Of a stretch of 64,000 nucleotides of DNA, positions 49,849 to 59,009 are shown piece after piece (position 1 is the stretch's first letter; each line of letters opens with the position of its first letter). The notes beneath the pieces are model-generated. The model saw nothing but the letters and a program-made list of their open reading frames with translations. It was not told where the DNA came from and did not search any database. Source of the DNA: Streptomyces sp. H27-H1 (lineage in GTDB: Bacteria > Actinomycetota > Actinomycetes > Streptomycetales > Streptomycetaceae); the NCBI RefSeq assembly GCF_026627445.1, contig NZ_JAPNLJ010000013.1, positions 62,001-126,000 of the forward strand, in the 5' to 3' direction. Both the position numbers and the translations under genes were made by a program.

Positions 49849-51027
49849 GTGTCGCTGCCACCCCTGGTAGAGCCAGCTGCTGAGCTCACTGTTGACGAGG
49901 TCCGTCGGTACTCCCGCCACCTGATCATCCCGGATGTCGGGATGGACGGCCAGAAGCGCCTGAAGAACGCCAAGGTGCTGGCCGTGGGCGCGGGTGGCCT
50001 CGGCTCGCCCGCCCTCATGTACCTCGCCGCGGCCGGCGTCGGCACGCTGGGCATCGTGGAGTTCGACGAGGTCGACGAGTCGAACCTGCAGCGCCAGATC
50101 ATCCACAGCCAGGCGGACATCGGCCGTTCCAAGGCCGCGTCGGCCCGCGACAGCGTGCTGGGCATCAACCCGTACGTGAACGTGGTCCTTCACGAAGAGC
50201 GGCTCGAAGCCGACAACGTGATGGAGATCTTCAGCCAGTACGACCTCATCGTCGACGGCACGGACAACTTCGCCACGCGCTACCTCGTGAACGACGCCTG
50301 CGTGCTGCTGAACAAGCCGTACGTCTGGGGTTCGATCTACCGCTTCGACGGCCAGGCCTCCGTCTTCTGGTCCGAGCACGGCCCGTGCTACCGCTGCCTC
50401 TACCCGGAGCCGCCCCCGCCGGGCATGGTCCCGAGCTGCGCCGAGGGCGGCGTGCTGGGCGTGCTCTGCGCGTCCATCGGGTCCATCCAGGTCACCGAGG
50501 CCATCAAGGTCCTCACGGGTGTCGGCGAGTCGCTGGTCGGCCGTCTGATGATCTACGACGCCCTGGAGATGCAGTACCGCCAGGTCAAGGTCCGCAAGGA
50601 CCCCGACTGCGCGGTCTGCGGTCCGAACGCGACCGTCACCGAGCTCATCGACTACGAGGCCTTCTGCGGCGTCGTGTCGGAGGAGGCCCAGGAGGCCGCG
50701 CTCGGCTCGACGATCACTCCCAAGCAGCTCAAGGAGTGGATCGACAACGACGAGCCGATCGAGATCATCGACGTCCGCGAGATCAACGAGTACGAGATCG
50801 TCTCGATCCCCGGCGCGAAGCTGATCCCCAAGGGCGAGTTCCTGATGGGCACCGCCTTGGCGGACCTGCCGCAGGACAAGCGCATCGTCTTGCACTGCAA
50901 GACGGGTGTCCGCAGTGCGGAAGTCCTCGCGGTCCTGAAGTCCGCGGGCTTCGCGGACGCGGTCCACGTCGGCGGCGGCGTCATCGGCTGGGTCCACCAG
51001 ATCGAGCCCGAGAAGCCGATCTACTAG
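49849..51027 (+). CDS. moeZ: Adenylyltransferase/sulfurtransferase MoeZ
   Basis: 392 residues: an E1-like ThiF/MoeB domain with nucleotide loop GAGGLGSPALMYLAAAGVG, zinc pairs (CYRCLYP and CAVCGP), and a C-terminal rhodanese domain with the persulfide cysteine in HCKTGVRS. It adenylates the C-terminal glycine of sulfur-carrier proteins and loads them with sulfur for molybdopterin, thiamine, cysteine and some secondary metabolites. The gene is independent here, and divergence from narGHJI needs for molybdopterin makes its product useful to the nitrate reductase encoded further on. Confidence 0.95.
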   Translation: MSLPPLVEPAAELTVDEVRRYSRHLIIPDVGMDGQKRLKNAKVLAVGAGGLGSPALMYLAAAGVGTLGIVEFDEVDESNLQRQIIHSQADIGRSKAASARDSVLGINPYVNVVLHEERLEADNVMEIFSQYDLIVDGTDNFATRYLVNDACVLLNKPYVWGSIYRFDGQASVFWSEHGPCYRCLYPEPPPPGMVPSCAEGGVLGVLCASIGSIQVTEAIKVLTGVGESLVGRLMIYDALEMQYRQVKVRKDPDCAVCGPNATVTELIDYEAFCGVVSEEAQEAALGSTITPKQLKEWIDNDEPIEIIDVREINEYEIVSIPGAKLIPKGEFLMGTALADLPQDKRIVLHCKTGVRSAEVLAVLKSAGFADAVHVGGGVIGWVHQIEPEKPIY

Positions 51028-51046
51028 CAGTCACCCGGATCCGGTG

Positions 51047-52630
51047 TCAGGCGGGCGCCGGCGAGGAGGGCGGGGGCGCCGCCGAGGCAGTGCAGACGGT
51101 GCCGGCGCCGGGCACCTTCCCGTCGAGCAGGTAGGCGTCGACGGCCTTCTGCACGCACGGGTCACCGCTGTTGTACGCGCCGTGCCCCTCGCCCTTGAAG
51201 GTGAGCTCCACGCCGACGCCGGGGCCGAGCCGCTCCACCATCTTGCGGGCGCCCTCGTACGGGGTCGCCGGGTCACCGGTGTTGCCGATCACCAGGATGG
51301 GCGCCGAGCCGGGCGCCGAGACGTCCGGGGTGTTCCAGGCGCCGGCGACGGGCCAGTCGGTGCAGCCCATCATGGCCCAGCCGAGGAAGTCCCCGAAGAC
51401 GGGTGAGGCGGCGCGGAACTCGGGCAGCTTCGCCTTCGTCTGGGCCAGCGTGTACCGGTCCTTGGAGTCGGCACAGTTGATGGCGGTGTTGGCCGACCCG
51501 ATGTTGCTGTAAGTGCCCTTGGGGTCCCGGCCGTTGAGGGCGTCCGACATGGCGAGCAGCAGTTGGCCCTGGCCGCCCTCGGCCTCGTCCAGGCCCTGCT
51601 CCAGCAGGGGCCAGGCCTCCTTGGAGTACAGGGCGAAGGCGATGCCGTTGGTCGCGGCGTCCTCCGTGAGCAGCCGGTCGCCGGAGCCGGGGACGGGCTT
51701 GGCCGCCAGCTCCTTCTGGAGCTTGATGATGTTCGCCTCGATCTCCTTGGCGGTGCTGCCCTGCAGGCGGCAGGAGTCGCCGCGGTTCACGCAGTCCTGG
51801 GCGAAGTTGCCGAGCGCCAGCTGGAAGCCCTTGGCCTGGCCGAGGGCCCCTTCCTCGGAGTTCTTGGTCGGGTCGACGACGGCGTCGAAGACGGCCCGGC
51901 CGACGTTCTTGGGGAAGAGGTGGGCGTAGACCCCGCCGAGTTCGGTGCCGTAGGAGATGCCGAAGTAGTTCAGCTTCTCGTCGCCGAGGGCCTGGCGGAT
52001 CCGGTCCAGGTCGCGGGCGGCGTTCTCCGTGCCGACGTGGGGCAGCACCTTGCCGGACTTCGCCTCGCAGGCGTCCCGGTACTTCTTGCCGGTGGCGAGG
52101 AAGGCCTTCTCCTCCTCAGGAGTGGAGGGGCTGGAGTCGGAGGCGTAGTAAGCGTCCAGCTGCTTGTCGTCCTCGCAGCGGACGGGCGCGCTGCGGCCGA
52201 CCCCGCGCGGGTCGAAGCTGACCAGGTCGTACCGCTGGCGCAGGGCCGCGTACTCCTTCGCCGCGCCGGGCAGGGTGGTGATGCCGGAGCCGCCGGGGCC
52301 GCCGAAGTTGAAGACCAGCGAACCGATGCGCTTGTCCTTGTCCCGGGCCTTGGCCCGGATGAGCGCCAGCGGGATCGTCTCCCCTTCCGGCTCCGCGTAG
52401 TCGAGGGGTACGTCGAGGACGGCGCACTGCCAGTCCTTGCCGGGGACCTGCCCGCCGCCCTCGGCGGCGGTGGGTGCCTCGCAGTCCCCCCACTTCGGCT
52501 TCTTGACGCCCTGAGCGGCGCCGTCCTTGCCCCTCTTCTCCTCGCCTCCGCCATCGGAACAGGCACTGCTGGCGAGCAGCGCGGCGGCAGCGGCGGCGGC
52601 AGCGGTGATCCGCAGGGCGTGTGTCGGCAT
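51047..52630 (-). CDS. Secreted tripeptidyl-aminopeptidase-like lipoprotein (SlpD/SlpE family)
   Basis: 527 residues, with a lipoprotein-type leader (RITAAAAAAAALLASSAC) and an alpha/beta-hydrolase body of peptidase family S33. The nucleophile is in YFGISYGTELGG, the acid in VIGNTGDPATPYEGA, and the base near LTFKGEGHGAYNSG. The oxyanion segment is FNFGGPGGSGI. Such enzymes remove N-terminal di- or tripeptides outside the cell, releasing peptides for uptake. The C-terminus contains two Cys that suggest a disulfide. It is convergent with moeZ with only 19 bp between. Confidence 0.88.
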   Translation of the reverse strand: MPTHALRITAAAAAAAALLASSACSDGGGEEKRGKDGAAQGVKKPKWGDCEAPTAAEGGGQVPGKDWQCAVLDVPLDYAEPEGETIPLALIRAKARDKDKRIGSLVFNFGGPGGSGITTLPGAAKEYAALRQRYDLVSFDPRGVGRSAPVRCEDDKQLDAYYASDSSPSTPEEEKAFLATGKKYRDACEAKSGKVLPHVGTENAARDLDRIRQALGDEKLNYFGISYGTELGGVYAHLFPKNVGRAVFDAVVDPTKNSEEGALGQAKGFQLALGNFAQDCVNRGDSCRLQGSTAKEIEANIIKLQKELAAKPVPGSGDRLLTEDAATNGIAFALYSKEAWPLLEQGLDEAEGGQGQLLLAMSDALNGRDPKGTYSNIGSANTAINCADSKDRYTLAQTKAKLPEFRAASPVFGDFLGWAMMGCTDWPVAGAWNTPDVSAPGSAPILVIGNTGDPATPYEGARKMVERLGPGVGVELTFKGEGHGAYNSGDPCVQKAVDAYLLDGKVPGAGTVCTASAAPPPSSPAPA

Positions 52631-52707
52631 GTCCTCATCCTGTGCGCGCCCCGCCCCTTCCGCCCCCGCGCTGACCCATCCGGGTCACGCGGCGCGGAAG
52701 AGCCCGG

Positions 52708-54197
52708 TCACTGGGCCGCGGTGGCGGCGGGAATGTCCACGCGGGCGGCCCTGCGGGCCGGCCAGAGGGAGGCGAGCAGGGCCCCGGCCAGGGCGAGCAG
52801 CACCCCGAGGGCGAGTCGTCCCCAGGGAACGACCAGGGCGTGACCCACGACGCTCTCCTGGAGGGTGCGGCCGAGCGCCCAGCCCGTGAAGATGCCCATG
52901 ACCGTGCCGACGGCCGCGCCGAGGGCGCCGACGAGCAGGGCCTCCATGCGGATCATCCGGGCCACTCCGGCGCGGTCCAGGCCGATGGCGCGCAGGGTGC
53001 CGATCTCCTTGCGGCGTTCGAGGACGGACATCGCGAGGGTGTTGGCGATGCCCGGGGCGGCGATCACCAGGGCCATGCCGAGCAGGGCGTAGAAGACGTT
53101 CAGCTGGTTGTCGATGCCGCTGGTGTCCTCGGCCCGGATGGCTTCCTTGTCCAGGACGGACAGGGCGGGGTTGTCGCCGAGGGCCTTGGTGATGCCGGCG
53201 AAGGCGGCCCGGCCGGGTCCGCCCGCGGTGGCCACGACGATCGCGTCGGTGTTCGGGGCGGAGTCGTAGCGGGCGACCAGGGAGTCGGGTGCGGTCACGC
53301 TGGGCAGCAGGTTGCTCTGCTGGTCCGCCGCCCGGTAGATCGCGCCGATGGTGACCTCGCCCTCCTTGCCCAGCCGCTTCAGCGGCAGGCTCCGGCCGAC
53401 CTTCCAGCCGTTCGCCCGGGCCTTGAAATCGGCCACGGCGATCTTGTCCTGGGCGAGGCTGTCGAGGGAGCCCTCGGTGACCTCGCAGCGCAGGAGGCGG
53501 CCGATGGCGGCGGGGTCGACCCCGGTCAGGACGGAGGAGACGCCACCGATCCGGTACTGGGTGGACTGGTTGAGCGGGCTGTAGGAAGCACCCGGCAGCT
53601 TCCCCAGGAGCCCGGCGGTGGCGGGGGCCAGCCCCCGGACGCCCGGAGCGGTCTTCACCAGGTAGTCGCCGGTGAGGTCACGGGTGGTCGCGCCGTCGAG
53701 GTACTGGGTGGCGGAGACCCCGAGCACGGACAGGCCCGAGGCGAGCGTGAGGGCGATGGCGAGCGCGGCGGCCGTGGCGCCCGTACGGCGGGGATCGCGC
53801 ACGGTGTTGCGGGCGGCGAGGTCGCCGTGCACCGGGTTCACGCGGATCAGCAGCGGCCGGAGCAGGGCCACGAACGGCCGCGACAGGAGCGGGATGAGGC
53901 CGATCGCCCCGGCCAGGGTGAGGGCGGCGCCGACCCCGATGACGGCCCGGGCGTCCTCCTTCCCCGCGCCGAACGCCCCGTACAGCACGGCGGCGGTGCC
54001 CGTGAGTACGAGGGCGGCGCCGACGGCGGTGCGCGGGGAGCCGGGGCGTGCGGGCGCGGCGGGCTCGGCGGCGCTGAGGGCGGCGACGGGCGGGATGGCC
54101 ATGGCCCGGCGGATCGGCAACCAGGCGGCGATCACGGGCAGGGCGGTGCCGACGGCCAGCGCGACGACCACGGTGCCGGGGAGGAGGACCACCGCCG
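52708..54197 (-). pseudogene. C-terminal half of an FtsX-type ABC permease (truncated by deletion)
   Basis: The sequence begins abruptly in the fourth helix of a duplicated FtsX/MacB-type permease (GTVVVALAVGTALPVIAAW, then LPIRRAMAIPPVAALSA) and continues intact through the second half. It ends with the last three helices and PARRAARVDIPAAT. About 340 N-terminal residues are missing. Upstream, after a junction near 54197, the sequence is that of a response regulator. A GTG at 54192 could allow expression of a truncated protein of 494 residues, but its pairing ATPase is missing. Confidence 0.75.
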
Positions 54198-54687
54198 GTG
54201 TCGATGGTGAGTTCGCCGAAGACCAGCAGGTCGCCCCCGGAGGGGGCCGGCCCGTTGCCCGCGGCCGGTCCGGCGCCGGGGGGCGGGGCGTAGGTGGCGC
54301 GGCGCAGCAGCGAGCGGATGCGGGCCACGAGCACGTTGGTGTCCACGGGCTTGACCACGTAGTCGTCCGCTCCGGCCTCCGGACCGGCGACGATGTCCAG
54401 CCCGTCGCCGCGGGCCGACATCATCAGGACCGGGACCAGGCTGGTCTCGCGGACCTTGCGGCACAGGCCGATGCCGTCCGGGCCGGGCAGCATCACGTCC
54501 AGGATCAGCAGGTCGAAGCCTCCTCGCGGAAGGTTTCGAGGCCGGTGAGTCCATCGGCTGCGGCCCGCACCCGGTACCCGTAGCGCTCCAGGGCCACGCT
54601 GAAGGAGCGGCGCATCAGCTCGTCGTCCTCCACCAGCAGCACGCGGACGGGGCGCGCGGCGGCGGGAGGCGGGGCGGCGCAGGACAC
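54198..54687 (-). pseudogene. Truncated, frameshifted response-regulator gene (OmpR type)
   Basis: The receiver domain starts at GTG 54687 with VRVLLVEDDELMRRSF and GYRVRAAADG. A one-base frameshift near 54520 breaks it before FDLLILDVMLPGPDG, which continues in another frame through VPVLMMSARGDGLD and ADDYVVKPVDTNVL. The effector domain begins with LLVFGELTIDT and ends at the deletion junction. The DNA-binding domain is gone. Normally a sensor kinase and an ABC ATPase gene would follow; both are missing. Confidence 0.8.
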
Positions 54688-54894
54688 GGGGGGACGACTC
54701 CTGTTCGGCGGACGGGTCCCTGAGACGAACGATAGGGCCGCGGCGGCCGTGATTCCCCTCGCGGCGGCCCCGCGCACCGATCAGATGAACAGTCGAGCGT
54801 TCGCTGATACGCGCCCGATACGAAGGCTGCGCGTTACGGCCGCGCCCGAGCGCCGAGCCCCGAGCCCCGAGCGCCGGACCTCGACGGCCGGACC

Positions 54895-56274
54895 CTACGG
54901 CTGGGCGAGGATCTGCTTGGCCGCCGCGCGTCCCGTCGCGACGCAGGCGGCCACGCCCACGCCCTCGTACGCCGCTCCGCACAGGGCGATGCCCGGGAGC
55001 TTGCCGGCGGCCTCGCGGATGCGGGCGACCCGCTCGCGGTGGCCGACGCCGTACTGGGGCAGGCCCCGGTCCCAGCGGGTGACGCGGGTGGCCAGGGGTT
55101 CGCCCATGGGGCCCACCGCGCGGTGGAGTTCGGTGATGGCCGAGCGGACCAGGTGGCGGTCGGGGCGGCCGAGCAGCTCGTCCTGGCCGATACGGCCGAC
55201 GGAGGCGCGGAGCACGAAGGTCTCGGGGGCCGAGTCGTGCAGCCAGGACCACTTGTTGGAGAGGAAGGACGCGGCCTTGAGGGTGTGGCCGTCGACCGGC
55301 GGGACCAGGAAGCCGTTGCCCTGGGGGAGGAAGTGGGCCTGGGCGCGGGAGAAGGCCATCGTGATGACGGCCGTCGACGCGTGCGCGATCGAGGAGAGCT
55401 CGGTCTCGGCGAGCGGGGAATGCGGGCGCAGCAGCTCCGCCGCCGCGAAGGCGGGGAGCGCGAGGATCACCGCGTCGGCCTCCATCGTCAGCGCGCCGTC
55501 GCCGGTCATCGCCTGGACGCGCCAGCGGCCGTCGGCGATCTGCTGCAGCGAGCGAGCCGTCGTACCGGTGAGGATGCGCGCTCCGCAGGCGTCCGCGACG
55601 GCCGCCGGGAAGCGCCCGGTGCCGCCGACGACGCCCTGGACGGCCACGGCCGCCGAGCGCGGGGCGCCCGCCGCGCGCATCCGGCGCAGGGCGGGGAGGA
55701 GCGGGGTGCCCTGTTCCGCGAGGGCCGCGATCCGGGGCATGGCCGCGCGCAGCGAGAGCCGGTCGGCGAGGCCGGCGTAGACGCCGCCCAGCACGGGTTC
55801 GACGAGGCGGTCGACGGCCTCCTGGCCGAAGCGGGCCGCCAGGTACGCGGTGACCGAGCAGTCCTCGGTGAGCGGGGTGGCCGGGAGGGTCTCCTCGGCG
55901 GCGACGCGTTCGAGGCCCTCGGGGGAGAGCAGGCCGGTGCCGGCCAGCGCGGAGGGGTCGGTGGGGATGCCCATCACATGGCCGGGGGGCAGCGGGCGCA
56001 GGGCGCCGTTGGTCCAGATGGTGGTGGGGGCCTGCGCCGGATCGCAGAGGGCTTCGCCGAGTCCGACGGCGGCGGCCAGTTCCACGGCTTCCGGACGCAG
56101 GGCCATGAGGGACTCCGCGCCCTCGTCGACGGTGATGCCGGCGATGGTGCCGGTCCGGAGCTTCCCGCCGACCTTGGCGTGGCTCTCCAGGACGGTCACG
56201 TCGGCCTGGCCGCGCAACTGCCATGCGGCGGCCAGACCGCTGATACCGCCACCGATGACGATCACTGAACGCAT
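54895..56274 (-). CDS. hemG: Protoporphyrinogen/coproporphyrinogen oxidase (HemY type)
   Basis: 459 residues of the FAD-dependent PPO family: N-terminal dinucleotide site VIVIGGGISGLAAAWQLRG, the GGKLRTG loop, the long substrate-binding region and the C-terminal FAD site IALCGAAYEGVGVAACVATG. In actinomycetes this enzyme oxidises coproporphyrinogen III to coproporphyrin III in the coproporphyrin-dependent heme route. AGGAG precedes ATG 56274. The gene lies upstream of the radical SAM and nar genes in the same orientation order (its start follows theirs), and heme is needed by NarI. Confidence 0.92.
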   Translation of the reverse strand: MRSVIVIGGGISGLAAAWQLRGQADVTVLESHAKVGGKLRTGTIAGITVDEGAESLMALRPEAVELAAAVGLGEALCDPAQAPTTIWTNGALRPLPPGHVMGIPTDPSALAGTGLLSPEGLERVAAEETLPATPLTEDCSVTAYLAARFGQEAVDRLVEPVLGGVYAGLADRLSLRAAMPRIAALAEQGTPLLPALRRMRAAGAPRSAAVAVQGVVGGTGRFPAAVADACGARILTGTTARSLQQIADGRWRVQAMTGDGALTMEADAVILALPAFAAAELLRPHSPLAETELSSIAHASTAVITMAFSRAQAHFLPQGNGFLVPPVDGHTLKAASFLSNKWSWLHDSAPETFVLRASVGRIGQDELLGRPDRHLVRSAITELHRAVGPMGEPLATRVTRWDRGLPQYGVGHRERVARIREAAGKLPGIALCGAAYEGVGVAACVATGRAAAKQILAQP

Positions 56275-56329
56275 TGTGTTCTCCTGTGGCCGATATGCCC
56301 CCACATGAAACATATGGGAGCGGGGTGAG

Positions 56330-57529
56330 TCAGCGCCTCATGCTTTCGGCCAAAGCCTTGAGATCCTCCTGATGGGGGAAGCTGCCGGGCTCGTACGCGC
56401 AGTACGGATCCGCTTCCAGCACGTCGCGCGTGAATCCGTACGCCCGTGAGCGAGACCCCCCGCACACCGTCTTGAACTCGCACGCCCCGCACTTCCCGCG
56501 CAGCAGCGAGGGGTCGCGGAGCGTGGTGAAGAGCGCCGATCCGCGGTAGATGTCGGTGAGCGGGTGGTTCTTCACGTTGCCCGCCGAGACGGGCAGGAAG
56601 CCGCTGGGGTGGACCTCGCCCGTGTGTGAGATGAAGACGAAGCCGCGGCCCGAGGAGACGTCCATGGGCGGCCGGCGGACGGCCCGCCGCTCCCCGTCGA
56701 AGACCCCCAGCTCGTGGGCGCGGGCGGACAGGCGCTCGTGGAGCGGGCCCAGGACGGGCCGCTCGCCGCGTGCCTCCAGGACGGTGCGCTGCATGGCGAC
56801 CCGCCGGAAGTGGTGGCCCTCCGTCGTCTTGGTGGCCATCACCGCACCGCAGTCGTAGAGGAAGTGCAGGACGTCCTCGACCTCGGCGGCCGTCAGCGAG
56901 TCCAGCTGTTCCCCGCGGCCGGTCGGGACCAGCACGAAACCCGACCACAGCATGGCACCCTCGCGCTTGACCAGCGCCGCGATATCGGCCAGGTCCTCCA
57001 GGCTGTCGCGGGTGACCGTGGTGTTGATCTGCACCTTGAGCCCGAGCTCCCGGGCGGCCCGCCAGCCCTCCAGCGTCCAGTCGTAGACCCCGGGCACCCC
57101 CCGGAAGGCGTCGTGCCGCTCGGCCGTCGAACCGTCGAGCGAGAGCGAGAGCGCGATGGCCCCCGCTTCCCGCACCGCTACGAGGTTCTCCCGGGTCAGC
57201 GTCGGCGTACCCGAGGGGGACACCGCGACGCGCAGGCCGAGCGAGGTCCCGTACGCGACCAGGTCGGTGAGGTCGGCGCGCTGGAAGGGGTCCCCGCCGG
57301 TGATCACGAAGAGCGGGGCGGGCTTGCCGAAGGCGGCGATCTGGTCCATCACCCGCCGGGCGTCCGTCCCGTCGAGCTCCTCGGGGTGGCGCAGGGTCTG
57401 CGCCTCGGCCCGGCAGTGCAGACAGGCCAGCGGGCAGGCCCGGGTGGCTTCCCAGATGACGATGAAGGGCCGTTCGGAGACCGCGTGCCGGGGCCGGCGG
57501 ACGACCGTGCGGTCGGGGCGCCGGGTCAT
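56330..57529 (-). CDS. Radical SAM/SPASM protein, TIGR04053 (heme-associated) family
   Basis: 399 residues. The radical SAM cluster CPLACLHCRAEA has the C-x3-C-x2-C spacing, followed by ITGGDPFQRADL and SLSLDGSTAERHDAFRG. The C-terminal SPASM region has CGACEFKTVCGGSRSRAYG and ends DPYCAYEPG. TIGR04053 proteins are related to AhbD/NirJ and are found beside heme and nitrate reductase genes in actinomycetes, so a role in heme or heme-like cofactor modification is likely but unproven. The start ATG 57529 overlaps the narI stop as ATGA, so it is translated with nar. Confidence 0.85.
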   Translation of the reverse strand: MTRRPDRTVVRRPRHAVSERPFIVIWEATRACPLACLHCRAEAQTLRHPEELDGTDARRVMDQIAAFGKPAPLFVITGGDPFQRADLTDLVAYGTSLGLRVAVSPSGTPTLTRENLVAVREAGAIALSLSLDGSTAERHDAFRGVPGVYDWTLEGWRAARELGLKVQINTTVTRDSLEDLADIAALVKREGAMLWSGFVLVPTGRGEQLDSLTAAEVEDVLHFLYDCGAVMATKTTEGHHFRRVAMQRTVLEARGERPVLGPLHERLSARAHELGVFDGERRAVRRPPMDVSSGRGFVFISHTGEVHPSGFLPVSAGNVKNHPLTDIYRGSALFTTLRDPSLLRGKCGACEFKTVCGGSRSRAYGFTRDVLEADPYCAYEPGSFPHQEDLKALAESMRR

Positions 57530-58251
57530 GACACGCGCTCCCAGCCGCGCTTGCTCGGGCGGTTGGCGAGCTGCTCGGGGTCCCGCTTGCGGTAGACCAC
57601 GTACGGCCGGAACAAGTACTTCAGCGGCACCGAGAACATGTGCACCAGGCGGGAGTACGGGATCAGCGCGAACAGCACGAAGCCGAAGATGATGTGGATC
57701 TTGAAGGCGAGCGGGGCCGCCGCCATCAGGTGGTAGTCGGGGGTGAGCGTGAACAGGCTGCGGAACCACAGCGAGATGCCATCGCGATAGTTGTAACCGT
57801 CCATCATCCCGGCCGAGTTCAGCATCGTGGCCGTCAGCCCGAGCATCATCGCGCCGAGCAGGCACGTGTACATCGCGTGGTCGCTGCGCAGCGTGGCCTT
57901 GCGTACGGCAGGCACCTTGAAGCGCCGGTGGACCAGGATCCCGATGCCGACGGCTGCCGCGACGCCCGCGACCGTGCCGGTGGCCAGGGCGATCAGGTGG
58001 TACGCGTGGTCGCTCAGTCCCACCGCGTCGGTCCAGCTCTTGGGGATGAGCAGGCCGACGACGTGGCCCAGGATCACGAAGAGCATGCCGAAGTGGAAGA
58101 GCGGCGATCCGATGCGCAGCAGCCGCGACTCGTGCAGCTGCGAGGAGTGCGTGGTCCAGCCGAACTTGTCGAACCGGGCCCGCCAGACCGTGCCCGCGAT
58201 CAGCAGCGCGATGGAGACGTACGGGAGTACGCCCCACAGGAGGAGGTCCAT
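57526..58251 (-). CDS. narI: Respiratory nitrate reductase gamma subunit (cytochrome b)
   Basis: 241 residues with five transmembrane helices, and heme-binding His positions in FHFGMLFVILGHVVGLL and HIIFGFVLFALIPYSRLVH. It takes electrons from menaquinol and passes them to NarH. ATG 58251 overlaps the narJ stop as ATGA. It is the fourth gene of narGHJI and is followed, overlapping, by the radical SAM gene. Confidence 0.93.
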   Translation of the reverse strand: MDLLLWGVLPYVSIALLIAGTVWRARFDKFGWTTHSSQLHESRLLRIGSPLFHFGMLFVILGHVVGLLIPKSWTDAVGLSDHAYHLIALATGTVAGVAAAVGIGILVHRRFKVPAVRKATLRSDHAMYTCLLGAMMLGLTATMLNSAGMMDGYNYRDGISLWFRSLFTLTPDYHLMAAAPLAFKIHIIFGFVLFALIPYSRLVHMFSVPLKYLFRPYVVYRKRDPEQLANRPSKRGWERVS

Positions 58252-59009
58252 CAGGCGGGCATCCTTTCGGAGGCGACGGAGGCGACGGAGGCGACGGAGG
58301 CGACGGAGGCAGCAGCGTTCGTGGCCCTCGCGCTCGTGGGCCAGGGGAGGCCGGTCGGAGCCCCGAGGGGGAAGTCGGCCGGCATGTCGATGCCCGGCCC
58401 GAAGGGTTCGAGCGCCGAGCCCGCGCCGACCAGCTCCTGTGGCGGCCCGTTCTTCGCGAGGGCCTTCGCCTCCGCCTTGGTCTCGGGGGAGGGGCCGGGC
58501 AGCGTCGCGCAGACGGCCTCCATGACCCGGGCGTACGGGGAGGCGGACTCGGTGAGCGCCAGGCGCAGCAGCTCCAGCCCGGCCCGGTGCTCCTGGAGCA
58601 GCTCGGTGCCGGCCTCCTCCTGGCGGGCGGCGAACTCCAGGGCCACCGGCAGGAAGTCGGGCAGTTCCTCGCCCGCGAACTCCAGCCCGAAGTCCCGGTA
58701 GATCCGCTTCAGCCGGACCAGGGACAGCCCGCGCCGGCGGGTGTCCCCGTCCACCCACCAGGTGAGGTAGAGGCAGCGCCGGTTGCGGGTGTCGAAGGTC
58801 GAGGTGTACTGGGCGCACAGCTCGATCGGGGTCTGGCGCTCGGTTTCGTCGAGGAACGAGCCGAGGAGTCGGGCCGGTTCGGCGGGCGCCCCGGCGAGGG
58901 CCGCACGGAGCCGCGGGAGTTCATCGTGGAAGTGGTCGCCGGGGTACTGCAGTACGCAGCCCGCGACCAGGCGCAGCAGTGCATCGCCACTCATCGGGTA
59001 CCGGGTCAC
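58251..59009 (-). CDS. narJ: Nitrate reductase molybdenum cofactor assembly chaperone NarJ
   Basis: 252 residues. NarJ features include LLRLVAGCVLQYPGDHF, ELCAQYTSTFDTRNRRCLYLTWW and GDTRRRGLSLVRLKRIY. It inserts the molybdenum cofactor into NarG and is not part of the final enzyme. GTG 59009 overlaps the narH stop as GTGA and has AGGAGG upstream. The last about 50 residues are unlike other NarJ proteins and include (VAS)n encoded by a 9-bp tandem repeat. Confidence 0.9.
   Translation of the reverse strand: MTRYPMSGDALLRLVAGCVLQYPGDHFHDELPRLRAALAGAPAEPARLLGSFLDETERQTPIELCAQYTSTFDTRNRRCLYLTWWVDGDTRRRGLSLVRLKRIYRDFGLEFAGEELPDFLPVALEFAARQEEAGTELLQEHRAGLELLRLALTESASPYARVMEAVCATLPGPSPETKAEAKALAKNGPPQELVGAGSALEPFGPGIDMPADFPLGAPTGLPWPTSARATNAAASVASVASVASVASERMPA
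58269..58310 (-). repeat. 9-bp tandem repeat in the 3' end of narJ
   Basis: Four perfect plus one partial copy of GGAGGCGAC (plus strand) encode Val-Ala-Ser repeats on the minus strand. Its 9-bp unit keeps the frame whatever the number of copies. Confidence 0.88.
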
